A model generated the notes under the pieces. The model saw nothing but the letters and a program-made list of their open reading frames with translations, searched no databases and was not told where the DNA came from. A stretch of DNA of 64,000 nucleotides from Tuwongella immobilis (GTDB taxonomy: Bacteria; Planctomycetota; Planctomycetia; Gemmatales; Gemmataceae), in assembly GCF_901538355.1 (NCBI RefSeq), contig NZ_LR593887.1, positions 5,556,920-5,620,919 of the forward strand. The letters run 5' to 3'. A program made the position numbers and the translations under genes. Shown here one piece after another: positions 1-8,695 of the stretch. Position 1 is the stretch's first letter, and each line of letters starts with the position of its first letter.

Positions 1-109
1 CTTTCTGCACGGCAGGCAACAGCAGACCAATCAAAATCGCAATGATCGCAATCACCACCAACAACTCGATCAACGTGAAGCCACGCGACCGATTCCAAGA
101 CCTCTGCAT
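1..109 (-). CDS. DUF1559 pilin-like protein, N-terminal fragment
   Basis: Only the first 36 codons lie in the window; the gene runs off the left edge. The visible N-terminus is short and basic, followed by the prepilin-type motif [17 protein letters not shown] and GLLLPAVQK, which is diagnostic for the planctomycetal DUF1559 family (pseudopilin-like proteins with a type IV prepilin methylation site). The ATG at 109 is preceded by GGAG about nine bases upstream. Family knowledge: these proteins are abundant in Planctomycetes and are presumed to be cell-surface or pseudopilus-like; no precise function is established. It is transcribed divergently from a second DUF1559 gene at 416. Confidence 0.9.
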   Translation of the reverse strand, partial: MQRSWNRSRGFTLIELLVVIAIIAILIGLLLPAVQK

Positions 110-415
110 GTATCCATCTCCGAATAATTCGACATATTAAGTAACTATCGATGTGACACCCAGGTCACCCCAGTATCCTTTCGGCAGCCGGAAAGAAATC
201 AAGAGGATCATCACAATTTCCTCACAATCGAGAAGGTTTTTCCGAACAGTGGGGACAATGTGTAGGATACAGATGCCGATTTCTGGGACTTCCCACGTGG
301 TCTCGACCGATTGTCCGCTCGGGTGCGGAAATCCAGATTCCTGGCAGTGGGTTGTGTCGCCCCCGACAATCGGGTAAGACAGATCCTGACGGGTACCAGC
401 TTTCCTAGGAATGCG
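110..415. other. Intergenic region between divergent DUF1559 genes
   Basis: This 306-base stretch separates two head-to-head DUF1559 genes and must hold both promoters. No convincing gene is seen in it. A weak promoter candidate for the rightward gene is listed separately. The leftward ribosome binding site GGAG lies next to 110. Confidence 0.6.
352..380 (+). promoter_or_regulatory. Candidate promoter of the DUF1559 gene at 416
   Basis: TTGTGT and TAAGAC are separated by 17 bases. A short inverted repeat, CCCGA-caa-TCGGG (362-374), fills the spacer and could be an operator. Both hexamers match the sigma-70 consensus poorly, so this is tentative. Confidence 0.25.
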
Positions 416-1318
416 ATGATGTCCCAGCCGATTCGTCCGCACAACCGCCCTGGATTTACGCTCATCGAATTGCTGGTGGTGATCGCCATCATTGCAATTC
501 TGATCGGCTTACTGCTCCCCGCCGTGCAGAAGGTCCGCGAGGCCGCCGCACGAATGTCCTGTCAGAATAATCTCAAGCAATTGGGACTGGCGTGTCATCA
601 ATATCATGACAGCGAAAGCAAGTTTCCCCCCTCGCGACTGGGGTCGGGAGACATTGGCATGCACGGTTACGGGCCATTCTTGCTGCCGTATCTGGAGCAA
701 TCCGCACTGGCGAGTCGCTATCGCTGGGATCTCCCCTGGTACGATCCGATCAATCAAGCGGTAGGCGCAGTGCGGGTGCCGACCTTCATTTGCCCCTCCG
801 CGCCGGGCGGACGGGTACACACCTATTTGGATCAACCGTATGCCGCCTGCGATTATGTGCCCATGAGCGATGTCGATTCGGGACTGGTGGCCACGGGGCT
901 GCTGTCGCCTTGGAATGGGGACGTTCGCGGGGTCATGTTTTCGGATCAGGGTTCGCGCATGACCGACATTTCCGATGGCACCTCAAACACCATGGTGATT
1001 GTCGAAGTGTCCGGACGACCGCAGCATTGGCGCAAGGGGAGAATGCTCACCGATACGACTCGGGAGGCCGGTTGGTCCTGTGCCAACAGCGCGGCGATGC
1101 CCATTAATCTGGACGGGAACACGCCCGATGGCACCGTTCAGTCTGGTCCCTGCGGCATCAATTGCGACAATCTTCATGAGGTGTATAGCTTCCATACCGG
1201 CGGCGCGAATTTTCTCTTTGCCGATGGCCGAGTGTCGTTTGTCCGCGAAAGTATCCCGATTATCACCATGGCCGCGCTAGTCACTCGTGCGGGCGGCGAG
1301 ATTCTCGGCGAGTATTGA
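416..1318 (+). CDS. DUF1559 domain-containing pilin-like protein
   Basis: The 300-residue product starts with a short leader followed by [17 protein letters not shown] (about residues 13-29), the type IV prepilin cleavage/methylation motif and hydrophobic helix. Next comes the family block AAARMSCQNNLKQLGLA. Near the C-terminus lie a histidine and FADGRVSF, matching the H-x9-DG signature of this family. The start at 416 is chosen because AGGA (407-410) precedes it and because translation from upstream would push the prepilin motif too far inside; ATG 419 is an alternative. Family knowledge suggests a pseudopilin-like envelope protein; its exact role is unknown. It is divergent from another family member at the window edge. 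Confidence 0.92.
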   Translation: MMSQPIRPHNRPGFTLIELLVVIAIIAILIGLLLPAVQKVREAAARMSCQNNLKQLGLACHQYHDSESKFPPSRLGSGDIGMHGYGPFLLPYLEQSALASRYRWDLPWYDPINQAVGAVRVPTFICPSAPGGRVHTYLDQPYAACDYVPMSDVDSGLVATGLLSPWNGDVRGVMFSDQGSRMTDISDGTSNTMVIVEVSGRPQHWRKGRMLTDTTREAGWSCANSAAMPINLDGNTPDGTVQSGPCGINCDNLHEVYSFHTGGANFLFADGRVSFVRESIPIITMAALVTRAGGEILGEY

Positions 1319-1352
1319 TGCTCCGGTTCGGTTTCTTTGTCGGAGATTGCTT

Positions 1353-4300
1353 ATGGAGCCGGATGCACTCCGACTCGCCCTGTCCAGCCTGCGCTCGGCT
1401 CGCAACCTATTGGCCCCCCTGGGGGTATCCGATGTCGAGCGCGGCTTTTCCAACCTCAAGACATTGGCGGAATCCATTGGCATTGCCGAACTCGCGGAAC
1501 TACTCGGCCCGCTGGAGCGGCTGCTGCCGCGCATGCCTGCCCCGGATATGGCGCTGAACAATCTGGAACGGCTGCTCACTCAGCCCGCCGCCAAGCCGCA
1601 ACTGCCCGGCCTGCTCGAAACCCGCGCACGCGGATTGGAAACCCTGCTGCAACTGCTCAGCACCAGCCAATTTTTCTCCGATACCCTCGTCACCAACCCC
1701 GATTTTCTCGATGTCATCCGCGTCGATCTGCGACGCAATCCCTCCACCGCCGAGATGGAACAGGCGTTGGAAACCGAAATCAACGAATCATTTGAAGATT
1801 CGGCAACCCTGCGGATTTTCCGCCGATTCCGCCAACGGCAACTGCTCCGCATCGGCGCAAACGACATTATCCGCGATCGACCGCTGGAAGAAATCACCCG
1901 CGATCTATCCCGTGTCGCCGATGTTTCGCTGGAAATTGCCCTGCGCACCGCAATGCGCACCATGACTCAGCGCTTCGGCACCCCCATGACCAGCGACGAT
2001 CACCCCTCCCGCGTGGTGGTGCTTGCCTTCGGCAAACTCGGCGGCGAGGAACTCAACTATTCCAGCGACATCGATTTGATGTTCATTTACGACGATGAGG
2101 GGATGACCAAAGGGCGGCGATCGATCGAAAATAGCGAATTCTACAGCCGCGTGGTCAGCGAAGTGGTTCGGCTGCTCGCCTCGTTCACCGATCGCGGACA
2201 AGCCTACCGCGTCGATTTGCGATTACGGCCCGAAGGCCAACGCGGCGCACTCGCCCGCTCGCTGTCCAGCACACTCGCCTACTACGATCTCTACGGCCGC
2301 ACCTGGGAACGCCAAGCACTCATCAAAATCCGCCCCGTCGCCGGTGATCGCGCGTTGGGGTCTGAATTCCTCAAGGCCATTGAGCCGTTCGTCTACCGCC
2401 GCTATCTCAGCTTCGCGGAAATCAACGAAATCAAGGCCATGAAGCGGCGAATCGAGCAAAAAGCCGTGCAAGCGGGCATCAGCGACACCGATGTCAAGAC
2501 TGGCCGCGGCGGCATTCGCGACATCGAATTCACCATCCAATTTTTGCAATTGCTCAACGGCGGCGACCTGCAAGAAGTCCGGCAACGCTCCACGCTCGCG
2601 GCATTGGAAGCGCTCGAAACCGCCGGCTGCCTCACCGACTTGGAATATCGCAATCTCGAAGATTCCTACCGATTCCTGCGAAAAACCGAGCACCGCCTGC
2701 AACTGCTATTCGACTGGCAAACCCACCAACTCCCCGATTCCACCGAGGAACTCGCCAAACTCGCCCGCCGCATGGGATACGCCCCGCAGCGCAGCCAACG
2801 CCCCGAAGATCGCCCGGAGATTCCGCCCAGCGACATTCCCGACGGCAGCTTTGCCCAAAAGCGCTCCCCGCTCGACGAAACCGTCGAACCGTTGCGGCTG
2901 GATACCCGCGATCTGCTGCACGAACCGCTCGATCAGTTTTTGCACGATTATCACGAAAAAACCCGACTGAATCGCACGATTCTGGACTTTCTCTTGCATT
3001 CCGCATTTCAAGGCGATTCGCAAGCCGAGCCGGAAAGCGACCTGATTCTGTCGCCCGAACCCGATGAATCGACCATTCGCAATGTGTTGGGCCGCTATCC
3101 GTTCCGGGATGTGATGGGGGCGTATCAGAATCTCACGCAGTTGGCCCAAGAATCGGTGCCGTTTTTGTCGACGCGGCGCTGTCGGCACTTCCTGGCGAGC
3201 ATTGCCCCGCCGTTGTTGCGGGCCGTTGCCGAGACTCCCGACCCCGATTTGGCCCTGGTGCATCTGGAAAAAGTGACCGCATCCCTGGGCGCGAAGGCGA
3301 TTCTGTGGGAACTGTTCAGCTTCAATCCGCCCACCTTGAAACTCTATGTCGATTTGTGCGCGGGCAGTCCGTTTCTGTCTGAAATTCTCATCAACAATCC
3401 CGGGATGATTGATGAGGTGCTGGACAGTCTGGTGCTGAATCAACCGCGATCGATCACCGAGCTGAATCAGGAATTAGTCGAGCTATGTCGGGGCGCCGCC
3501 GACTTGGAGCCGATTCTGCACAGCTTTCAAGACAAAGAACTGCTACGCATCGGCGTGCGCGACTTACTCAACAAAGACGACGTTCGGGAAACCACCGGCG
3601 CACTCAGCGATTTGGCCGAAACCATCCTGCAACAAGTCGTCAGCATCCAAGAACCGGCACTGATTCGCAAATTGGGCCAACCGATCCTCACCGATGGCCC
3701 CCGCGCCGGTCAGCCGGCCCGCTACGCCATTATCGGCCTGGGCAAACTCGGTGGCCGCGAAATGAGCTACCATAGCGATCTCGATTTGATCGTGATTTAC
3801 GAGGGCGATGGCCGCACCGAACCGCCCACCGAACTGGGCCGATTCGATCGCTTTGAACCCGTCGACCACTTCCATTTCTTCACGGAATTCATCCAACGCC
3901 TCATTCGCGCCATGGGCAGCCTCGGCCCGCAAGGACGGCTCTACGCCATCGACATGCGCCTTCGCCCCACCGGAAAAGAAGGCTCGCTGGCGATTCCATT
4001 GGAAGAACTGGTCAAGTATTTCCGCTCCGGCGAAGGGCATTTGTGGGAACGCCAAGTGCTGACTCGCGCGCGGCTGATTTGCGGCGACCCGGAATTCGGC
4101 CAAACCGTGCTGCACGCCATCGATCACGCGATTTTGCTGCCCAACTGGAGCAGCCAAACCATCGACGAAATTCGGCAAATGCGCGACCGAATGGAAGCAT
4201 CCACCAGCCCCCGCAGCCTCAAGCGTGCCAAAGGCGGCATCGTCGATATCGAATTCCTCGTGCAAATGCTGCAACTCAAGTACGGCCGCCAATTTCCGGA

Positions 4301-4628
4301 AATTCGCGTCCCGAATATCTGGCATGCGTTGGACACCTTATTGGCACACCGGCTGCTCGACGATGCGGAGCATCGCACCCTGTGGGATGCCTATTCCTTC
4401 CTGCGGAAAGTCGAAAGTCGGCTCCGAATCGTCACCAACCGCGCCCTTAGCGAATATCCCGAATCCGCGGATGACCAGACGAAATTGGCACGCCGGTTAG
4501 GTCACGCCTCCGCCGAAGCGTTCCTGACCGCCATGAAAGAGCACGCGCAGGCAACCCGTGATTGTTTCTTGCGGATTACCGACCGTGAACGCCTGACACC
4601 CGCCCCCAACCGCGAATCGCTCGCCTAA
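1353..4628 (+). CDS. glnE: Bifunctional glutamine synthetase adenylyltransferase / adenylyl-removing enzyme
   Basis: GlnE attaches AMP to, and removes it from, glutamine synthetase in response to nitrogen status signalled by PII. The protein has two nucleotidyltransferase domains: GKLGGEELNYSSDIDL near residues 226-241 (adenylyl-removing half) and GKLGGREMSYHSDLDL near 797-812 (adenylylating half). Each is followed by a helical GlnE/PII-uridylyltransferase-type region with RLRPEGQRG or RLRPTGKEG. The SDIDL and SDLDL aspartates are the metal-binding residues. At 1,091 residues it is longer than the Escherichia coli enzyme (about 946), partly from a charged, proline-rich insert between the halves. 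The start ATG 1353 follows GGAG at 1342 and avoids overlap with the upstream gene. No PII or glnA gene is adjacent. An MFS transporter follows after 14 bases. Confidence 0.95.
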   Translation: MEPDALRLALSSLRSARNLLAPLGVSDVERGFSNLKTLAESIGIAELAELLGPLERLLPRMPAPDMALNNLERLLTQPAAKPQLPGLLETRARGLETLLQLLSTSQFFSDTLVTNPDFLDVIRVDLRRNPSTAEMEQALETEINESFEDSATLRIFRRFRQRQLLRIGANDIIRDRPLEEITRDLSRVADVSLEIALRTAMRTMTQRFGTPMTSDDHPSRVVVLAFGKLGGEELNYSSDIDLMFIYDDEGMTKGRRSIENSEFYSRVVSEVVRLLASFTDRGQAYRVDLRLRPEGQRGALARSLSSTLAYYDLYGRTWERQALIKIRPVAGDRALGSEFLKAIEPFVYRRYLSFAEINEIKAMKRRIEQKAVQAGISDTDVKTGRGGIRDIEFTIQFLQLLNGGDLQEVRQRSTLAALEALETAGCLTDLEYRNLEDSYRFLRKTEHRLQLLFDWQTHQLPDSTEELAKLARRMGYAPQRSQRPEDRPEIPPSDIPDGSFAQKRSPLDETVEPLRLDTRDLLHEPLDQFLHDYHEKTRLNRTILDFLLHSAFQGDSQAEPESDLILSPEPDESTIRNVLGRYPFRDVMGAYQNLTQLAQESVPFLSTRRCRHFLASIAPPLLRAVAETPDPDLALVHLEKVTASLGAKAILWELFSFNPPTLKLYVDLCAGSPFLSEILINNPGMIDEVLDSLVLNQPRSITELNQELVELCRGAADLEPILHSFQDKELLRIGVRDLLNKDDVRETTGALSDLAETILQQVVSIQEPALIRKLGQPILTDGPRAGQPARYAIIGLGKLGGREMSYHSDLDLIVIYEGDGRTEPPTELGRFDRFEPVDHFHFFTEFIQRLIRAMGSLGPQGRLYAIDMRLRPTGKEGSLAIPLEELVKYFRSGEGHLWERQVLTRARLICGDPEFGQTVLHAIDHAILLPNWSSQTIDEIRQMRDRMEASTSPRSLKRAKGGIVDIEFLVQMLQLKYGRQFPEIRVPNIWHALDTLLAHRLLDDAEHRTLWDAYSFLRKVESRLRIVTNRALSEYPESADDQTKLARRLGHASAEAFLTAMKEHAQATRDCFLRITDRERLTPAPNRESLA

Positions 4629-4642
4629 CTGGAGTTCCTGCC

Positions 4643-5941
4643 GTGACTGCCTCTCCCCAATCGCCCGGCACCACCGACACCCCGCCCCCGGCCAGCGGCC
4701 CCATCGCCTTCTCGCCGGCCTGGCGCTGGTCGATTGTCTGGCTGATGTTCTTCGCCACCATGATTAACTACATGGATCGGCAAGCGCTGAATTCCGCCTC
4801 CCCGCACATCAAGCAGGAATTCGGCCTGTCGGAACAAGATTACGGCAACATCGAATTCGCCTTCGGGCTGGCATTCGCCATCTTCCAGATTGTCGCCGGG
4901 TTCCTGGTCGATCGCTTCAGCATTCGCGTGCAATATCTGCTGGCGCTGCTGATTTGGTCCGCCGCGGGGATTGCCACCGGGCTATCCAACACGCTCAACG
5001 CACTGTTGATGTGCCGCGTGATTCTGGGCATCGGCGAAGCCTTCAATTGGCCCTGTGCCGTCGCCACCGTACGGCGGATTGTCCCCCGCGATCAGCGAGC
5101 GCTGGCCAATGGCATCTTCCATTCCGGAGCCACCATCGGGGCCGTGCTCACGCCCCTGCTAGCCGTGCTGCTGATTTCATCCGGAACCGGGGAAGGCTGG
5201 CGAAATCTGTTCTATGTCGTGGGTGCCCTGGGTGGCGTCTGGGCGATCTTCTGGATCATGCTCACCCGTGGCGTGGAAGGCCGGGCCATCGACACCCCCG
5301 CCCCCGCCGAAAGCGAATCCGAATCCGCCAACGAAGCCAACACCCGCATGCGCGATGTCTTTGCCATGCGCCGCTTCTGGATCGCCATCATCGTCGGCTG
5401 CTCGGTCAATTTCTGCTGGCATTTCTACCGCATCTGGTTCGTTCGCTACATGGATTTGGGCCTCGCCATCCAGGGCAACCAGTTGCAATATCTGCTGGCC
5501 GGATTCTACATCTGTGCCGATCTCGGCTCGCTCATCGCCGGATATTTCACCCAGTGGTTCTCTCGCAACGGTTGGACGGTCGAACGATCCCGCAAAATCG
5601 TCATGGTCAGCACGGCCCTGCTCTGCCTGCTCACCACCCCGGCATTGTGGCTCGGCTCCAGCCCGTGGGCGTTTGTGCTGTTCTACCTGGTCGCTGCCGG
5701 CTCCATGGGCGGATTCGCCAACTACTTCGCCCTCTCCCAGGACATCGTCTCGCGGCACACCGGCCAGATTCTCGGCATCATCGGTGCCACCAGTTGGTTC
5801 CTGATCGCACCAGTCCAGCCGCTTGTCGGGGCATACTACGATCAACATCAGACCTTCGTCCCCATCTTCATCGGCATCAGCTTCGTGCCAATTGCCGGTG
5901 CCCTCGTCGGCTGCCTCTGGCCGGAACCGAAACGCTCATGA
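4643..5941 (+). CDS. MFS transporter, anion:cation symporter-like
   Basis: A 432-residue polytopic protein with about 12 predicted hydrophobic segments and a central hydrophilic loop (around residues 214-232, rich in Glu/Ser/Asn). The first transmembrane segment contains the phrase INYMDRQAL, close to the INYLDR motif of the ACS branch of the major facilitator superfamily (hexuronate/galactonate transporters). VDRFSIR fits the cytoplasmic loop 2-3 motif. The start is GTG 4643 with GGAG at 4631, 14 bases after glnE, so the two may be co-transcribed. The substrate is not determinable; an organic anion such as a sugar acid is the family-based guess. Confidence 0.85.
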   Translation: MTASPQSPGTTDTPPPASGPIAFSPAWRWSIVWLMFFATMINYMDRQALNSASPHIKQEFGLSEQDYGNIEFAFGLAFAIFQIVAGFLVDRFSIRVQYLLALLIWSAAGIATGLSNTLNALLMCRVILGIGEAFNWPCAVATVRRIVPRDQRALANGIFHSGATIGAVLTPLLAVLLISSGTGEGWRNLFYVVGALGGVWAIFWIMLTRGVEGRAIDTPAPAESESESANEANTRMRDVFAMRRFWIAIIVGCSVNFCWHFYRIWFVRYMDLGLAIQGNQLQYLLAGFYICADLGSLIAGYFTQWFSRNGWTVERSRKIVMVSTALLCLLTTPALWLGSSPWAFVLFYLVAAGSMGGFANYFALSQDIVSRHTGQILGIIGATSWFLIAPVQPLVGAYYDQHQTFVPIFIGISFVPIAGALVGCLWPEPKRS

Positions 5942-6039
5942 AGATTGGCGATTTTTGACAACCGCCCTCGCATCCGCATCGCCCTTGGCGCATAATCGCC
6001 GAGACTTCCCTTCAACTGGTGGCTGGAAAGGATTCGGCG

Positions 6040-7512
6040 ATGCGGACATTCACCTTCACCGACGCGAAATCGTACAAGTTCTGGAATATCGACCTTTCCG
6101 GAACCTCATTCACCGTCGTCTACGGACGCGTCGGCACCAACGGGCAAACGCAAACCAAGAGTTTTGCCACCCCCGAACAGGCCGAAAAAGAGGCCAACAA
6201 ACTCATCGCCGAAAAGGTGAAAAAAGGCTACACCGAGACAACCTCCGCCACCCCCATCGCAAGCGGCCCCGTCGATGTACCCACGACGTTGCAAAGCCTG
6301 GAAGCCGCCCGAAGCGACAACCCCGATGAATTGGCCGCCGCCCAAGCCTATGCCGATCGACTGATCGAAACCGGCGATCCTCGCGGCGAATTGATCCAAG
6401 TGCAAATCAGCCTCGAGAATCCCGACCTTTCCCCCGCCGAACGCGAACAATTCATCGCCACCGAACAGGCCATCCTCGCCGACTATCAACGCGCATGGCT
6501 GGGCAACGCCGCCGAATATTTCATCGATCAACGCGATGTCCACGAATGGGACATCAACCAAGGCAACCGCAACACCGCAACCTGGCGATTCGGCTGGCTG
6601 GATACCGTCTCGCTGGTCCGCTGCAACCTCCGACTCTCACGGATGTTAGCACGATGCCCGATGGCCAAATTCCTCACCGAACTCAATATCTCCGAGACCG
6701 ATTACGAAGACGGTTACACCAACGAAAACGGCGATTCCCCGATCCCCGGAATCGACGACCTGCCCGAAGAGATCGATGAATACCAAATGGCCTTGCACGG
6801 CCTGTTTTCCGCACCGTTTCTCGGCACGTTGAAGCGCGTCCGCTTCGGGAGCATCGAAGAAGAAAACTACGACGATTACTGCCCGTTCAACTGCCATTTC
6901 GCCGGCGATCAATTGGCCCAACTCATCGAACGCATGCCGCGAATCGAAGAACTCCGACTCTTCGCCCACCGCGTCAACACGCAGAAACTCTTCGGCCTCA
7001 AAAGCCTCACCCATCTGCGAGTGATCCAACTCTATCACAATGATAATTATGATGTGAAGCGGCTCGCCAGCAACGCCGCCTGTGCCAATCTCGAAGCCAT
7101 TCTCTTCCACCCGCACGCGCTCGAAGACGAACCGATGCTCACCGTCGAAGGACTCGAAGCAATCGGTAAATCCAAGCATCTCAGCAAGTTACGGCATCTG
7201 CGCTATCGGCTCAGCGATGCCGGCGACGATGGCTGCCAAGTCATCGTCGATACCAAACTGCTCAAACGGCTCAAGCAACTCGACCTGCGACATGGCCGCA
7301 TCACCGATACCGGCTTAGCGACGCTCATGGCTTCGCCCGATTTCAAGAATCTGGAACTACTCGATATTTCCCGAAACCGAATCACCCCCGATGGCATCGC
7401 CCGACTGCAAGCCAGCGGCGTCCCCTTCCTCGCCTCGCATCAAGCGACCGGCACCTATGAACCGGGCAGTTACGAAGAATCGGAATATCTCTACGCGGGT
7501 GATATTGAATAA
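6040..7512 (+). CDS. WGR + TIGR02996 + leucine-rich-repeat protein
   Basis: A cytoplasmic-looking protein of 490 residues with three parts. Residues 1-70 match a WGR domain (FTFTDAKSYKFWNIDL, then VVYGRVGTNGQTQTKSF and a charged helix). Residues about 90-160 match the TIGR02996 domain of Gemmata-type planctomycetes (ADRLIETGDPRGELIQVQ). The rest contains irregular leucine-rich repeats (LKSLTHLRVIQLYHN, LKRLKQLDLRHGRITDTGLATL). The ATG at 6040 follows AAAGGA (6027-6032). There is no signal peptide. The downstream gene starts 10 bases after the stop and shares the TIGR02996/LRR layout, and an ATP-grasp gene follows, so the three probably work together. The biochemical function is unknown. WGR domains elsewhere bind nucleic acid or occur beside PARP modules; that role is not shown here. 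Confidence 0.85.
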   Translation: MRTFTFTDAKSYKFWNIDLSGTSFTVVYGRVGTNGQTQTKSFATPEQAEKEANKLIAEKVKKGYTETTSATPIASGPVDVPTTLQSLEAARSDNPDELAAAQAYADRLIETGDPRGELIQVQISLENPDLSPAEREQFIATEQAILADYQRAWLGNAAEYFIDQRDVHEWDINQGNRNTATWRFGWLDTVSLVRCNLRLSRMLARCPMAKFLTELNISETDYEDGYTNENGDSPIPGIDDLPEEIDEYQMALHGLFSAPFLGTLKRVRFGSIEEENYDDYCPFNCHFAGDQLAQLIERMPRIEELRLFAHRVNTQKLFGLKSLTHLRVIQLYHNDNYDVKRLASNAACANLEAILFHPHALEDEPMLTVEGLEAIGKSKHLSKLRHLRYRLSDAGDDGCQVIVDTKLLKRLKQLDLRHGRITDTGLATLMASPDFKNLELLDISRNRITPDGIARLQASGVPFLASHQATGTYEPGSYEESEYLYAGDIE

Positions 7513-7522
7513 GGATGATCGC

Positions 7523-8695
7523 ATGGACTCCCCGAATCTGGTCCGCGCGAGTCTGGAAGCGGCCCTCGCCTATGATTTCCACGATCGCGCCACCCATCAT
7601 GCCTACGCGGATTGCCTGATTGAAGCGGGCGATCCGCGCGGGGAGTACATTCGGTTGCTCCTGTTGCTCGAAGATTTGAATCTGCCCTACGCCGAACGCC
7701 AAGCGACCCGCGAACGCTCCTGGGCAATCTTCCGCCAGTTGGAACGCCGGTGGCTTGGCCCCATGGCCCCCTTTCTGCTCGACGATTCCGCCAATCCCAG
7801 CGACCCGATCGACGCCAACACCGAATACCAGGCCGCGTTCTCCTGGATTCGCCAACTTCGCATCATTCGCCTGCGTCCCGGAATGTGCCACGCCCTGGCC
7901 ACCAGCCCCGCCCTGCGACTGATGTTCTCCCTGGAAATCGATCAGTTCGACGACCACCTGAATCAGGAGGAACTCGCCGATTTTGCCGATGGCGATTCGC
8001 TGGCCAATGTGCGCATCTTCCAATTGGGCCAACCATTTACGACGTTTCGCAGCACGGCCACCTCACTCCAACCGCTTCTGCAAGCGATGCCGGAACTCGA
8101 ACAACTCAAACTCGCCAACCGAATCGATCATGCCGCCTCAATCCTGAATCTCCCCTGGTCGCAGCTCAAATCGCTCGAACTCTTCTGCGAACAACCGATT
8201 CCGCTCGCCGCACTCACCCGCCCTACGGCGTTCCCAAAGCTCGAACGACTGTCGATTCACCTCGTTGCACCGTCACCCGAACCCGAAGCGCCAATCGGCG
8301 GCGTCATTCTCCCCGAAATCAATCCATCCATTCCCGCCATGGAATCGATGTTGGAATGGGTCCGTTCGCCGCAGTTTCGACAACTCCGCGGCTTGAGCAT
8401 CGATCAATGGGGACTTGGATCGCAACTCCTGGAAGCAATGGCATTTACACCGCCGTCCCCACTGCTCGAATCACTCGAACTGAGCAATACGGGTGTCACC
8501 GCCGCCGCATTCGAACGCCTCGGCAACTGGGAGGGGTGGGACGCTCTCACACGCATATCTGTCCATGGATCGGATATTTCGCCGCATTCGATCGAACGCC
8601 CGAATGCACCGACGATCTCGGTGGAAAACCACTGGTTGACCGTCGATGCGGATGACTTCCCCATTCTCCTTGATCTTGACGCCGACGACTCATGA
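7523..8695 (+). CDS. TIGR02996 and LRR-like protein
   Basis: A 390-residue protein. The N-terminal 45-60 residues are a TIGR02996 domain (YADCLIEAGDPRGEYIRLLLLLED). The remainder has degenerate leucine-rich repeats (LEQLKLANRI, LKSLELFCEQ, LLESLELSNTGVTAAAFERL). The ATG at 7523 follows AAGGA at 7511-7515, overlapping the end of the previous gene. The stop overlaps the next start in an ATGA (8692-8695), which implies translational coupling to the ATP-grasp gene. In Salmonella the STM4014 ATP-grasp gene is next to STM4015, a repeat protein, so this gene may play the STM4015 part. That analogy is inference. No signal peptide or enzyme motif is visible. Confidence 0.85.
   Translation: MDSPNLVRASLEAALAYDFHDRATHHAYADCLIEAGDPRGEYIRLLLLLEDLNLPYAERQATRERSWAIFRQLERRWLGPMAPFLLDDSANPSDPIDANTEYQAAFSWIRQLRIIRLRPGMCHALATSPALRLMFSLEIDQFDDHLNQEELADFADGDSLANVRIFQLGQPFTTFRSTATSLQPLLQAMPELEQLKLANRIDHAASILNLPWSQLKSLELFCEQPIPLAALTRPTAFPKLERLSIHLVAPSPEPEAPIGGVILPEINPSIPAMESMLEWVRSPQFRQLRGLSIDQWGLGSQLLEAMAFTPPSPLLESLELSNTGVTAAAFERLGNWEGWDALTRISVHGSDISPHSIERPNAPTISVENHWLTVDADDFPILLDLDADDS

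Noticed and set aside
5942-6039. Promoter made of TTGACA (5955) and CATAAT
   Set aside because: The two elements are 30 bases apart, too far for a sigma-70 promoter.
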